From positions 2,683,654-2,747,653 of the forward strand of contig NZ_MU158698.1 in the NCBI RefSeq assembly GCF_015210005.1: a DNA stretch of 64,000 bases. Reading direction: 5' to 3'. Shown in pieces: positions 1 to 9,374 of this stretch; within the stretch, counting starts at the first letter, position 1; the number at the start of each line of letters is the position of its first letter. The notes under the pieces were generated by a model. The model saw only the letters and a program-made list of their open reading frames with translations, was not told the DNA's origin and searched no databases. The position numbers and the translations under genes were made by a program. The DNA is from Sphingobacterium hungaricum (GTDB lineage Bacteria; Bacteroidota; Bacteroidia; Sphingobacteriales; Sphingobacteriaceae).

Positions 1-53
1 AGGGACAGATGACACTTTTTAAACACAATTTTTAATCCCAAAATCAAATAACT

Positions 54-923
54 ATGAATGAGAACAATCTTGAATATTTAAAGAAGACGCTTGATGGACT
101 GGGCTTCGGTTCAAAGCTTAATGATGTACTGGAAAATGCGATCAGGCGTGAAATGCCGGCATTTAGCCTTGGTATTAGAAGCGAACGCAGACCTTTGGAT
201 ACAAAGGATATTAACGCAACTCGTACCGATCACCTTGCTTTTACGATCAACTTCAATCGCTCGAAAGAAAGTGATATGTATTTTCTGAACAATTATGATG
301 TTACGTTAAGGAAAGCAAATAACCCTGTTGCCGTCTCACAGACCTTTGATCTGGCTAGAGATCATCGTATAACAGCTTTACAGGCGCATAAACTCTTGTC
401 AGGACTCGCCTTGGAAAAAGAGGTTCCGCTACGTCCAAGAGATGAAAACCAGCAACCAGGTAAACAACCCGAGAAAGTGAGTGTGTGGTTTAAACTCAAC
501 CTCGATGTAACGGATGCGTATGGCAACCATCCACTACGAACTTTTCGTCCGGAATATGGCTACGATGTTGCTGGTGCATTAGGTAAATACCCTATAAAAG
601 GTTTGGATACACCTGAAAAGATTCAACAAGCGATAAATACACTAAAAAATGGAAACTATCTGCATGCTGATCTATTGGTCGGTAAAAAAACCTTACCCGT
701 TTCTATTGTAGCAAATCCACAGATGAAGACTATTGATATTTTCGATAAAAATAGGACTGAGGTGCGTGATGAAACAATTTTTCCTGAAAGAACTGCAAAA
801 GAGAAAGCAGATGCGAGTCAAGCTGTAGCAACTTCTACTGATCTAAAAGCTGGACAGCAGAAAGAGCCCCTACCTTGGGAGCAGGCTCCTGAGCAACAGC
901 AGGCGCCGAAGAGATCGAGATAA
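54..923 (+). CDS. hypothetical mobile-element protein (DUF3945-like)
   Basis: The 289-residue product has no signal peptide or membrane segment. It looks like the soluble accessory proteins (DUF3945 group and relatives) that travel in Bacteroidota conjugative elements, but I recognise this from general character and not from a diagnostic motif. The central part (about 145-225) contains aromatic and glycine-rich stretches such as FRPEYGYD and ADLLVGKKTLPVS. The last 50 residues are rich in Gln, Glu and Pro and are probably disordered. The start follows an AT-rich leader with no ribosome binding site, which is normal in this phylum. It is transcribed towards the ART-like gene and the recombinase, so it probably belongs to the same mobile element. 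Function unknown. Confidence 0.6.
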   Translation: MNENNLEYLKKTLDGLGFGSKLNDVLENAIRREMPAFSLGIRSERRPLDTKDINATRTDHLAFTINFNRSKESDMYFLNNYDVTLRKANNPVAVSQTFDLARDHRITALQAHKLLSGLALEKEVPLRPRDENQQPGKQPEKVSVWFKLNLDVTDAYGNHPLRTFRPEYGYDVAGALGKYPIKGLDTPEKIQQAINTLKNGNYLHADLLVGKKTLPVSIVANPQMKTIDIFDKNRTEVRDETIFPERTAKEKADASQAVATSTDLKAGQQKEPLPWEQAPEQQQAPKRSR

Positions 924-965
924 GATTTCCTTGTCCCTGTAGTATTTCGGGACTTCCCACGCATG

Positions 966-991
966 ATGTACCACGCTAAAGCTGGGTACAT
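966..991. repeat. inverted repeat after the first gene
   Basis: The arms atgtacc (966-972) and ggtacat (985-991) form a 7-bp stem with a 12-base loop, 43 bases after the stop codon of the first gene. No T-run follows, so it is not a typical terminator. The rest of the gap between 924 and 1155 shows nothing I can identify. Confidence 0.35.
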
Positions 992-1155
992 CTGTGCTGT
1001 GGAATGACCTTAGTCTTTATTTCGCACATGAGGAGTTCAAATACATCATTACTTCTTTGACCTCCAACTTCCGTGCATTCGAACACCTCGTTTGAATTCA
1101 CAACGCTGAGGATGACAATACATCAGCGGAAAAATAACTTTTTTATAACAATCAT

Positions 1156-1356
1156 ATGAAAAAAATATTTCAACGGATCGACCGGATCAGGGGATCTGGT
1201 ATGGCAACACTGAACCTAGAAGCTTCATCACCTTACTGTCACTTAAACGGCAAGCGTTTTCCTGTAGATAGCATCGGTCAGCCTGGGATTAAATGTCGGA
1301 TAACGCTATTGATAGATGGGATGCTCGTAGATTTCACGATTGAAGAAATGCTCTGA
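1156..1356 (+). CDS. small hypothetical protein
   Basis: A 66-residue basic protein of unrecognised family. The sequence contains SSPYCHLNGKRFPVDSIGQPG, followed by IKCRITLLIDG and FTIEEML. It reads like one small beta-rich domain with two cysteines and no signal peptide. It sits between the first gene and the ART-like gene in the same direction. Its unremarkable amino-acid composition favours a true gene, but nothing seen assigns a function. Confidence 0.5.
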   Translation: MKKIFQRIDRIRGSGMATLNLEASSPYCHLNGKRFPVDSIGQPGIKCRITLLIDGMLVDFTIEEML

Positions 1357-1493
1357 TTCTATTACTTCCAAGTAGTTTAAATAGACAGAATAAGGCTATT
1401 CACTCTCATATCTATTATGGAGGAATAAAAATTTAAAACGGGCATACTCGTGGTCAATTATCGCTACAGGCGATCACTTAGCGTTCGTTTTTA

Positions 1494-2039
1494 ATGAATT
1501 ATTTAATCTGGAATATTATGGATGCGAATACCAGACTAAAAATTGATCCCACCATGATATTCTATCATGGTACACATGCCTTTTTTGAACGCTTTGAAGA
1601 TTCTTTTAGAGGAAGCAATACCGCTTGGGATAATACTGTACACGGCTTTTTCTTTGCGGATAAAAAAGAAAATGCACTATTGTTTGGTGATACGATTATC
1701 ACCGCAAATCTTGAAGTGAAAAATCCGCTAGACTTGAGGTTACATTCCATTTTTAACGATGAAAGTCAGGCATCCATAATCTGGAATATGCTTACCTGTG
1801 AGAAGATTGATAACAATACCGCATTGAAACTTATTAAAGATGAGATTAGTCTTGGAAAAATACATGATATGTACGGTAGCCTGCATAGTATAGGAGAACA
1901 TGAAATGATGCTTGAAGCTGGTTATGATGGTATTATATCAGATCTGGGAGATGAACAGATAGAATATGTTGTCTTTCAAGCAATGCAAATTACATTGCTT
2001 TCTATAGATCGTGAAACGTTTAGGGGTTATACGAGATAG
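1494..2039 (+). CDS. ADP-ribosyltransferase-like protein (ART-PolyVal type)
   Basis: The 181-residue protein carries the pattern of small ADP-ribosyltransferase-fold domains found in polyvalent and toxin proteins. FYHGTHAFFERF near residue 23 gives the NAD-binding histidine. HGFFFADKKENALLFGD near 50 matches the second motif, where an aromatic stacks on nicotinamide. DEQIEYVVFQ near 150 gives the C-terminal glutamate strand. This H-aromatic-E arrangement would use NAD to modify a protein or nucleic acid. No signal peptide is seen, so it would act in the cytoplasm or be delivered by conjugation. The start could also be Met9. It lies in the mobile-element end just upstream of the recombinase and has no obvious antitoxin beside it, unless the 60-residue product that follows is one. 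Confidence 0.6.
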   Translation: MNYLIWNIMDANTRLKIDPTMIFYHGTHAFFERFEDSFRGSNTAWDNTVHGFFFADKKENALLFGDTIITANLEVKNPLDLRLHSIFNDESQASIIWNMLTCEKIDNNTALKLIKDEISLGKIHDMYGSLHSIGEHEMMLEAGYDGIISDLGDEQIEYVVFQAMQITLLSIDRETFRGYTR

Positions 2040-2089
2040 TCAAATTAATGTGATTTTTATATAATGTAGCCATTTTTTATACGAGATTA

Positions 2090-2272
2090 ATGAAACATAG
2101 GATGGAGAAGCATGATGCGCGAAAAAATGATATTACAATAGAAGAAGTGAAATCGCTTCCAACGTTTGCCGATTTTTCTGATGAACAGGCATTAGAGGTC
2201 GTCCGTACCATTAAAATCTTTGTCGAAATTGCACTTGATTATTACAAAAAAGAACAATCTAATCTTGATTAA
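2090..2272 (+). CDS. small acidic protein before recombinase
   Basis: A 60-residue, mostly helical protein (ITIEEVKSLPTFADFSDEQALEVV, then IKIFVEIALDYYKKEQ). Met5 is a possible alternative start. It lies 50 bases after the ART-like gene and 57 bases before the recombinase. Small helical proteins are often seen directly upstream of serine recombinases in Bacteroidota elements, where they may be directionality or regulatory partners. An antitoxin for the ART-like protein is the other reading. Both are inference from position. Confidence 0.5.
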   Translation: MKHRMEKHDARKNDITIEEVKSLPTFADFSDEQALEVVRTIKIFVEIALDYYKKEQSNLD

Positions 2273-2329
2273 AGATCTTTTTTAGTATTTTAGAATATAA
2301 TTAGTTAAAACATTTCTAATACTTATTTT

Positions 2330-4147
2330 ATGTCAGACTCACTTGTTTTTGAAAGTTTTGCTAAAGGTAAAAAAGCGCCGAAATCGATAAAAAGGTCTAA
2401 AGAGTGTGTTATATATACGCGTGTTAGTAGTCAGCAACAAGCTGATAATTTAAGTCTAGCAACCCAACTAAAATCTTGTACATTGTATGCTGAGAAGATG
2501 GGTTATAATATTGTAAATACTTTTGGCGGTACATACGAAAGCGCAGAAAATGATGAACGAAAGCAATTTACATCCATGATTTCGTTTGTAAAAAAATACA
2601 AAGGAAAAATTTCTTATATCTTGGTGTATAGTTTAGAACGTTTCTCACGCAACGATAATTCGATATGGCTCACAAATGAATTGAGAAAACTAGGGATAGA
2701 GATCGTATCCGTAACTCAACCGATTGATACTTCTAATGCATCTGGACAGATGCAACAGAAAATGCTTTTTCTATTTGGCGAGTTTGATAACCAACTTCGT
2801 AAACAAAAATGCACGGCAGGAATAAAAGAAATGCTTCTCAAAGGAGATTGGCCAACAAAACCGCCGGTTGGTTACGATGTAACTAAATTAAATGGAAAAA
2901 GAAAAATAGTTGTAAATGAAGTAGGACGCTTAATTCGACAGGCATTTCAGTGGAAAGCAAATGAAAATTTAACAGGAGAAGTTATTAGACATCGGCTTGC
3001 TGAGAAGGGCTTTAATATTGGGCGTATGCAGATATCTAGAGTGTTACACAATCCTTTTTACTGTGGTCTGATAGTACACAATATGTTGGAAGGACGAGTG
3101 GTGGAAGGGAATCACGAGCAACTTATTTCTAAAGAAGTCTTTCTTCGTGTGAATGGATTGATGAAAGATAATGCACATGGTTATACCATCAATGAAGAGA
3201 ATGTAGCTATCCCATTGAAACGTTTTGTTTGTTGCGGCCATTGTGGAATGCCTTTAAGAGGCTATGTTGTGAAAAGGAAAAAAATACATTACTACAAATG
3301 CAATACTAAAGCCTGTAACAACAATAAGAATGCAAAAGATCTCAATGATATGTTTGCAAGAATACTTGAAGTTTTTAAAATAGAAGAAGCAAAGGATATA
3401 ATAAAATTGATTAAAACACAGACCATTGCTTTATTCAATCAACTCACCGCTAATAAGCAGGATGATTATAAGCTTTTACAAAAGGAGTATTCGGATCTTG
3501 AAAAAAAGATAATTAGGCTGGAAGAACGCTATATAGAGGAAGAGATTAATAAAGAATTGTATAACAAATATCGAACTCGTTATGTAAAGGAAAAAGAGGA
3601 AATACAGGATAAGTTGACTAAGCTGTCGCGACAAGTGTCGAACCTCGAAAAAAGTATAGCCTTCACCATAAAATTCGCGCTTGAATTGCCTTTAAAGTGG
3701 GTTTCGGCAGACTACAATACCAAGCAACGTATACAATTTCTGCTGTTCCCTAAAGGATTGAGTTATAGCAAGAAAACTAATGAATGTCGAACCGAGAGAA
3801 TAAATTTAGTGTTTTTGTATATCGCTTATTTTCAGCAGATTATATCAAATAAAAAAAGAGGAATTCCAGAATTAGGACTGGATTTTTCCTCTTTTTCACG
3901 TTGGGTACGCAAATGTACAAAATGTCGAACTTTATTGAGGATTTCGAAAATATTTTATTTGCGAAAGATCTCATGGAGTAATTTATCCCTTGACCATCAA
4001 GATCAAGGGCGGTTTATAAATATGAATTTAATTAAGAACAGGTTAGAGTGCAGTTTCGGAAAGTTTGAAATCAATAAAACAAACTGCTGTCAATCTGGGT
4101 CTTCACTTTTTCTATCTGTTTCTGCATCATTTATATCAAATCTGTAG
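2330..4147 (+). CDS. large serine recombinase (integrase of mobile element)
   Basis: The 605-residue protein has the order of a large serine recombinase. The resolvase catalytic domain (about 25-165) has YTRVSS with nucleophile Ser33 and the LERFSRND arginine motif. A recombinase domain follows (about 180-290). A C4 zinc ribbon comes next (FVCCGHCG, then KCNTKACN, about 298-325), then a coiled coil (about 370-450). Such enzymes cut, rotate and rejoin attP and attB to integrate an element. The family-like end falls around IPELGLDF near residue 515. The remaining 85 residues are unlike the family and run 58 bases into the converging nuclease gene. I infer that the reading frame continues past the original gene end into flanking DNA. 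Confidence 0.9.
   Translation: MSDSLVFESFAKGKKAPKSIKRSKECVIYTRVSSQQQADNLSLATQLKSCTLYAEKMGYNIVNTFGGTYESAENDERKQFTSMISFVKKYKGKISYILVYSLERFSRNDNSIWLTNELRKLGIEIVSVTQPIDTSNASGQMQQKMLFLFGEFDNQLRKQKCTAGIKEMLLKGDWPTKPPVGYDVTKLNGKRKIVVNEVGRLIRQAFQWKANENLTGEVIRHRLAEKGFNIGRMQISRVLHNPFYCGLIVHNMLEGRVVEGNHEQLISKEVFLRVNGLMKDNAHGYTINEENVAIPLKRFVCCGHCGMPLRGYVVKRKKIHYYKCNTKACNNNKNAKDLNDMFARILEVFKIEEAKDIIKLIKTQTIALFNQLTANKQDDYKLLQKEYSDLEKKIIRLEERYIEEEINKELYNKYRTRYVKEKEEIQDKLTKLSRQVSNLEKSIAFTIKFALELPLKWVSADYNTKQRIQFLLFPKGLSYSKKTNECRTERINLVFLYIAYFQQIISNKKRGIPELGLDFSSFSRWVRKCTKCRTLLRISKIFYLRKISWSNLSLDHQDQGRFINMNLIKNRLECSFGKFEINKTNCCQSGSSLFLSVSASFISNL
3987..4009. repeat. inverted repeat near possible element end
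   Basis: A perfect 7-bp inverted repeat, cccttga (3987-3993) and tcaaggg (4003-4009), lies where the recombinase reading frame has left its family-like sequence. It may be a recombinase half-site or a hairpin between converging genes. No T-tract follows. Confidence 0.3.
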
Positions 4148-5493
4148 TTATATACTGGATCAAATAGACGATTTAGAAATTCTCGAAAATATCTAATATC
4201 ATACCAATTGTCTATACCATAGCGTGGAATGTCACCATGTTCATGAAACGGATGATTTTCATAACTATGTTTTGTCAAATATTTATAATCAATATCTTGA
4301 TATGCTTGAAATAATTTTCTTAAAAGCCCCGTTGGTCTTACATCATAATTATGTACAAAAACGTCCTCCATTAGGATTCGTTGATATTGTTTCCAAGTCA
4401 TTGAACCATGGTCAGTTTCAAAGGTTTCATTTTCGGAATTTATAGTCATGGTTTTAAATGTTTCAAAGGAAATGCCCGCAATAGTATTAGTCCAAGCAGT
4501 CGAAAAGGCTTCCAAATAGTCTTCACTGGATTTATTGTGAGTATTATCTATTTCTGGCAATATATTACTCAATTTAATGCCTGACGTATCCAAATCTTCT
4601 GTTTTATATATATCAAGTCGTTTGGTTCTTATTAGATGAAGCAGTTTGCTGACTTTAAATGGGTTAATACCAGCTATAATCAAAGAGTTAGGAAGAAGAG
4701 GCATTTCTGCCCAAGGTTGTGAGGCATAAACGAAACCCGTTATGTGCTTTGATTCCATCACTTGTGCAGCATATATGGACAGCTTATTTAATGTATCGAC
4801 CATATGTGGCTCGGGATTCTGCTGTGGTGGTAAATAATTCCAGTCGTCAACGTAATCCCAAGTCAGCTTAAATATGTCAATATTGGAAGGATGGAACATT
4901 CCATTTGAAATTTTAACCAAGTCTTCGTTAGATGGAATCCACGGATGTAATTTAAGTGTGGTTATATCATCATTTACCCACTTAGGAACCAAACAATATA
5001 CCGGTTTTTCGTCATTAAGAAGACTTAATAATGTGGCTTCTCGTACAATCCTTTCTTCCATAGGGGATATTAAGATATAAACCAAGTCCTCCGTAGACAT
5101 ACCCGGAAATAGACCTTGTATGTGATTGCCATACCCCAGCAATTCGGTATATGCTTGTCTTTCTGTTTGCGAGCTTTTTTTGATTTCAACGATTCCAAAA
5201 CCTCCTCTCCCAATTGAACAGCATAATAAGTCGGCTCGAATTGTTGAATCTGAGTTCTTTTTTAAGTGTACCTCGCACCCAATCAGCTCGGTTTTGCGTG
5301 TATATTTATCTAAGTCAGATAGCCGACTATAGATTATATTTAAAAAGGCATCTTGGGGATTTAATGACCATATGTCATATTCCCCGTCTATGAAATGGTT
5401 TGGTTCAGGAAATTTTACAGGCTGAATCAAATTAACCCAATTATCTCTTAGCCCCCATATATGGAGCTGTATATCTTTTTCGCTAATAGGCAT
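4090..5493 (-). CDS. PD-(D/E)XK nuclease-like protein
   Basis: This 467-residue protein has a nuclease-like core near its N-terminus: TIRADLLCC (Asp88), then GGFGIVEIKKS (Glu103 and Lys105), then ERQAYTELLGY. That is the D...ExK arrangement of the PD-(D/E)XK fold, with a helix carrying Gln behind it. The remaining 350 residues are not recognised. No signal peptide is seen. It is the last gene of a leftward group; 30 bases separate it from the gene before. Its 3' end overlaps the run-on end of the recombinase. I infer a restriction-type effector in a defence operon. The nuclease call rests on motifs only. Confidence 0.6.
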   Translation of the reverse strand: MPISEKDIQLHIWGLRDNWVNLIQPVKFPEPNHFIDGEYDIWSLNPQDAFLNIIYSRLSDLDKYTRKTELIGCEVHLKKNSDSTIRADLLCCSIGRGGFGIVEIKKSSQTERQAYTELLGYGNHIQGLFPGMSTEDLVYILISPMEERIVREATLLSLLNDEKPVYCLVPKWVNDDITTLKLHPWIPSNEDLVKISNGMFHPSNIDIFKLTWDYVDDWNYLPPQQNPEPHMVDTLNKLSIYAAQVMESKHITGFVYASQPWAEMPLLPNSLIIAGINPFKVSKLLHLIRTKRLDIYKTEDLDTSGIKLSNILPEIDNTHNKSSEDYLEAFSTAWTNTIAGISFETFKTMTINSENETFETDHGSMTWKQYQRILMEDVFVHNYDVRPTGLLRKLFQAYQDIDYKYLTKHSYENHPFHEHGDIPRYGIDNWYDIRYFREFLNRLFDPVYNYRFDINDAETDRKSEDPD

Positions 5494-5523
5494 ATTGTTT
5501 TGAATAAAGCTGACAATGAGTGT

Positions 5524-6681
5524 CTAATATCCGAAAAAATTTAATTCATAAGGATTCTTAAGATAATCATTCGGTGTTAAATTAAACGTTTCCAAAATAC
5601 TGTTGCTTCCATTAAATATGCCATAATCGAATTGAGCATCAATCAAAGCTTTTTCAATTAAGGCCATTTGATTGTCTATAAAAGTCGAATAATATACGGG
5701 TTCAAAATAAATATTCCCTACGTGGCCTGCTAAAAGAATTGTTATATCTGATTTAAGCTTTCCTCTATTTACAATTTGTGAACATACTTTTTCATATAAC
5801 TTAACATCATTCTTAAAATAGCTTATTAGAAAATATGTCTTATTAGAATCTGGAAATAGCGAAACATATAAATATTCCATTCTATTTTCTGAATGAGGGA
5901 TCTGATTGCCTTCAAAATCGAAATCTAAATAAAAGCTGGAAGAGGCTGCTATAGGATAAAAAACTGGAAGTTCGAATATTTTTGTTTCGATTATATTGTA
6001 ATCTTTTTTAAGAATTGCTTTATCAAATATTTTTTTTGTTTCCTTGATGTCATTGTCTGCTTGATCTCCAAAATTAGCAAGGTAACTTCCTTCGATTTTT
6101 TTGTGAGCTGCTACGATAAACCCCCGATATGCGAAAAGGAAATTTTGTTCTGCAGTTTGGGTATAGGGCAATACTTCAATTGGTTTAAATATTGCATCGT
6201 GCGTGTTACAGAATCCCCAAAATACCGACGCTAAACTTTTGCCAATTAATTTACCATCAAATCCTGGCGAAGTCTTTTTATAGGTCATCACATGACCATC
6301 TTTCGCAATTTGACTGAGAACTCGATTATTCTGGATTGAATGCGCTGCACTAATTGAAATATTTCCTGCTTTATCAAGCTTGCATGTTTGTACACCTGCC
6401 TCTGGATGCCAACATCTTTTTGAGTTTTCTTCCGATCTTCTAAACAATTCTCTTATGACAATCTGAAAATCATCTTCATTCAAATCTGTCAAATTGAATT
6501 TTTTAAAAACACCATAGTCAGTGTCACTTCTTGATACAATTGGTGGTAAGTTTCTCACAAACGTTATAAACTCATCATAATTATTGGGATTTAACCCTCC
6601 TTTTCTAAAATCACGCATAACCTCAAAAAATGCTTCATAATTTAATTGAGGATGTTGTGTTTGATGTAAATAGTTTACCAT
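5524..6681 (-). CDS. Cys/His-rich hypothetical protein
   Basis: The 385-residue product belongs to a family I have a sense of but cannot name. Its signature is RCWHPEAG, a second Cys (QTCKL), then SISAAHSIQNNRVLSQIAKDGHV, and later GFCNTHD. This spacing of Cys and His resembles a treble-clef or HNH-like metal site, but I cannot assign catalytic residues. The rest is alpha/beta without membrane segments. It stands between the small partner of the PHP-ATPase (77 bases upstream) and the PD-(D/E)XK gene (30 bases downstream), on one strand. I infer co-transcription and a role in the same presumed defence unit. Confidence 0.55.
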   Translation of the reverse strand: MVNYLHQTQHPQLNYEAFFEVMRDFRKGGLNPNNYDEFITFVRNLPPIVSRSDTDYGVFKKFNLTDLNEDDFQIVIRELFRRSEENSKRCWHPEAGVQTCKLDKAGNISISAAHSIQNNRVLSQIAKDGHVMTYKKTSPGFDGKLIGKSLASVFWGFCNTHDAIFKPIEVLPYTQTAEQNFLFAYRGFIVAAHKKIEGSYLANFGDQADNDIKETKKIFDKAILKKDYNIIETKIFELPVFYPIAASSSFYLDFDFEGNQIPHSENRMEYLYVSLFPDSNKTYFLISYFKNDVKLYEKVCSQIVNRGKLKSDITILLAGHVGNIYFEPVYYSTFIDNQMALIEKALIDAQFDYGIFNGSNSILETFNLTPNDYLKNPYELNFFGY

Positions 6682-6758
6682 AAGAATAATTAGTGCTTTT
6701 ATGCTACTTCATTACAAATGATATGGAGAATGCGCAGCAAATTTTGTTAGGCACAATC

Positions 6759-7073
6759 TTACTTCAGTTGTATTAACCCATTGTCCTGTAACTCACTATA
6801 TGTACTTTTTAGTTCTGCATTAAGTTGAGTTATGTATTCTTTGCAAATGTGGTGATACAGATCTTCTTTATCGTCAGTCAAGTTGAATTCAAATTCCCCC
6901 TTTTTAAGTTGTTCCAATAACTTGTTGAATACACTCTTTACATCGTTAGGTCTGTCTTCAGTCAAAACTATCTCTAACACAGTTTCTCCGAGTGCAAGCT
7001 TTAATGTTGCACTTAATTCTTTTCTATCAATAGTTGCGTTATGAGTTTGCATATATTTTACCTCTTTCACCAA
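6759..7073 (-). CDS. small partner protein of PHP-ATPase
   Basis: A 104-residue acidic, mostly helical protein with no known motif. Its start lies 35 bases inside the end of the PHP-ATPase gene, which suggests translational coupling and roughly equal production. Met8 (MQTHNATIDRKEL) is a good alternative start. The second half (KEDLYHHICKEYITQLNAELKSTYSEL) looks like a helical interaction segment. By position it could be a regulator, sensor or antitoxin-like partner of the ATPase; nothing in the sequence decides between these. Confidence 0.6.
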   Translation of the reverse strand: MVKEVKYMQTHNATIDRKELSATLKLALGETVLEIVLTEDRPNDVKSVFNKLLEQLKKGEFEFNLTDDKEDLYHHICKEYITQLNAELKSTYSELQDNGLIQLK

Positions 7074-9180
7074 AAGCAGATTTCCCGCCCTCTAAAGTTT
7101 TCATGCTAATTAATTTCCAATCTAAGTTAGGTTTTTGTCCTGTATTACAGACTAAGCTGTTCGAAAATGGGTTTCCCGAATATGTGCAATAGCCGTTAAC
7201 ATCGTGTTCTCTATAAATTGAGTTGTATGGTAACGTCCTTACAGCAATATTTGCATCGTGAGTTGCAATAATTACTCTTTTGCCACTTCTTGCCCTTTCC
7301 TTAATTAACGGCACAATTACATCACTTATATAATCGTTACCTAAACTTTTTTCCGGCTCGTCAATTAGATATATTTCTTTGTCTTTCAATAATTCATTAT
7401 GCAAAAGAACCATTGAAGATTCTCCATTTGATGGTGTATAGACTTGGTCATTTAAAGTAAAATGCCTGTAAAAAAGCAGTAAATCGTCAATTGAATTTAC
7501 CATTTCTGAACTTTCAATGTTTTTAAGCTCAGTAATTTTTTCAAATAATGCGTTAGAATATATATGCCTGTGGATAATTTCAATTTGTGCAGCGACCAAT
7601 TTCTGAGGAATTTTAGTCGTGCTTAACATATGCTTATATTTGCTATCTGTTATTTTACCATCTTGAGAGATTAGATTGGTAGTGCAATACAATTTCCCTT
7701 TTTCACCTAAATCTCCTACATATTCAATTTGTGCTTCAATTGGTTTAGAAATGTTTTCAAGAATTTTTCTAACATCTTTCTCAATTGCAATTCGATTGCT
7801 TGCATATTCATAAAACCCAGTCTTTATAGGTTTTTCAGGTTGTCCTGTTTTTCTTGAAATTTCAGATACAAATAGTTTTATAAGGTTATTGAATAAACTT
7901 ATGCTTTTGTAGTCAATAATTCTCTTTTCTGATTCCGAATTTACCTTGTCTATGATTTTCGAAAGAACATCGTCTAATTCTTGGAAAAGTTCATCCCCAA
8001 TAACAGCTTGTAATTTTGTATCATTATTAAAGTATCCCTTAAACTCACGAATTTCTTTTAAGTTATCTTTGATTTCTTCAAAACTCCTTTTAGACGAATT
8101 TTCATCGAGTTGAGTAAACTTGTCAATCTTGATGTTTTTGGATATTTTATTAGTAGCCTCCGCAGAATAATAGCGTGTATATGCTGATAGGCTAGTGATG
8201 TTTTTCTCTGTTGCGTTTTTTAGCAAAGTAAATTCAGCAGAACAATTATCAATGCCTAAACTTTCTGTATCAACATTATATTGATTTCCTTTCAAATCAA
8301 AAACTACATCAAGCCTCTTGGCATTTGATTCATAAACGTCTGTCCTAAATCCAATACCATTATAATAGTTAGAAAGTGCCCTTAAAATTTCCGTTTTACC
8401 TGTGCCCTTGGAACCAAAAAGTATATTGATGTCATTATAAATATCAATATTTATCAACTCGGCAACTCCAAACGGATTTATTTGGATAGTTTCTTTGGTT
8501 TTTTTATCAAGAATGGTTTTTATAGTTGCATCATCTTTATCTAACAATAAACAAAACTGTTCAAAACTCTCGACAGGAAGCCTCAATTCGGGCAAATTTT
8601 CAGCAATGTTTCCGTAATCGTTCCAATTATGAACATCTGAACCGTGTATAGAATTGTGTCCGTGGTTGATATAAATGCCTGCTGAAATGGAATTCGATGC
8701 CTCTTTTAAAACTCTTTTTTTATTTGAAACTAAACTCACAAGTTTCTCGACATCGGTGTCTGTTAAATTTGGCTTTTTTGAATGGTAGTGTGCGATAAAA
8801 ATCGTATCAAGAGTATCGAATTTGCTTATAACATCATCAATACTGATAGCAAAAGTGTCGACAGATGAATTCCCTATAACTTCTCCAACTTTATCGTTAA
8901 ATGCTTGCGAATTTTTGGGATTTACAATAATAATCAAATGTGCTCTTCTTCCTTCTTCAAGAACATCAAATTCTACACCTGGCCATATTTGGCAAATTCC
9001 GTCAACCTTATTTTTGAATTCAATATATTGGTCGTGGTCAAAATGATTGTGGTTAGTTATAGCTAATATTTTTACATCTGTTTCTTTAATTATTTCCAAA
9101 AATCTGTCAACGTCAATATTCCGATGTTCAGAGTCGCCTTGTTTTACTTTTTTTGTATGTGTATGTATATCGATTTGCAT
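7039..9180 (-). CDS. PHP-domain AAA ATPase (TrlF-like)
   Basis: The 713-residue protein fuses a metal-dependent PHP phosphoesterase to an SMC/ABC-type ATPase. PHP motifs are all visible: HTH at residues 6-8, TNHNH near 43, GVEF near 69, HYHSK near 131 and GSDVHNW near 181. The Walker A is GSKGTGKT (256-263). The Walker B is EIYLIDEPEKSL in the last fifth, followed by the ATHDAN switch histidine. Similar fusions are annotated as TrlF-family ATPases and tend to occur in defence islands. Intact metal ligands suggest a working phosphodiesterase or nuclease gated by ATP. It heads the leftward operon that ends at 4090. A pathway cannot be assigned from sequence. Confidence 0.85.
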   Translation of the reverse strand: MQIDIHTHTKKVKQGDSEHRNIDVDRFLEIIKETDVKILAITNHNHFDHDQYIEFKNKVDGICQIWPGVEFDVLEEGRRAHLIIIVNPKNSQAFNDKVGEVIGNSSVDTFAISIDDVISKFDTLDTIFIAHYHSKKPNLTDTDVEKLVSLVSNKKRVLKEASNSISAGIYINHGHNSIHGSDVHNWNDYGNIAENLPELRLPVESFEQFCLLLDKDDATIKTILDKKTKETIQINPFGVAELINIDIYNDINILFGSKGTGKTEILRALSNYYNGIGFRTDVYESNAKRLDVVFDLKGNQYNVDTESLGIDNCSAEFTLLKNATEKNITSLSAYTRYYSAEATNKISKNIKIDKFTQLDENSSKRSFEEIKDNLKEIREFKGYFNNDTKLQAVIGDELFQELDDVLSKIIDKVNSESEKRIIDYKSISLFNNLIKLFVSEISRKTGQPEKPIKTGFYEYASNRIAIEKDVRKILENISKPIEAQIEYVGDLGEKGKLYCTTNLISQDGKITDSKYKHMLSTTKIPQKLVAAQIEIIHRHIYSNALFEKITELKNIESSEMVNSIDDLLLFYRHFTLNDQVYTPSNGESSMVLLHNELLKDKEIYLIDEPEKSLGNDYISDVIVPLIKERARSGKRVIIATHDANIAVRTLPYNSIYREHDVNGYCTYSGNPFSNSLVCNTGQKPNLDWKLISMKTLEGGKSAFGERGKIYANS

Positions 9181-9374
9181 TGTTGTGGTTTTGGTTCTTT
9201 AGTCATAAAATATTGTGTTGAATAATTGTATTGGCAAAAAGCTAAACGTTTATAATTTCATGCTTGGTCAATAACAAGTTTACCAAATATGCAAAATTTA
9301 CCGCTTCTGAACAAATGAATAAAATCGGCAAGCATTTCTTAACTTAAATACTGATAATAAGAATAATGGAACAT

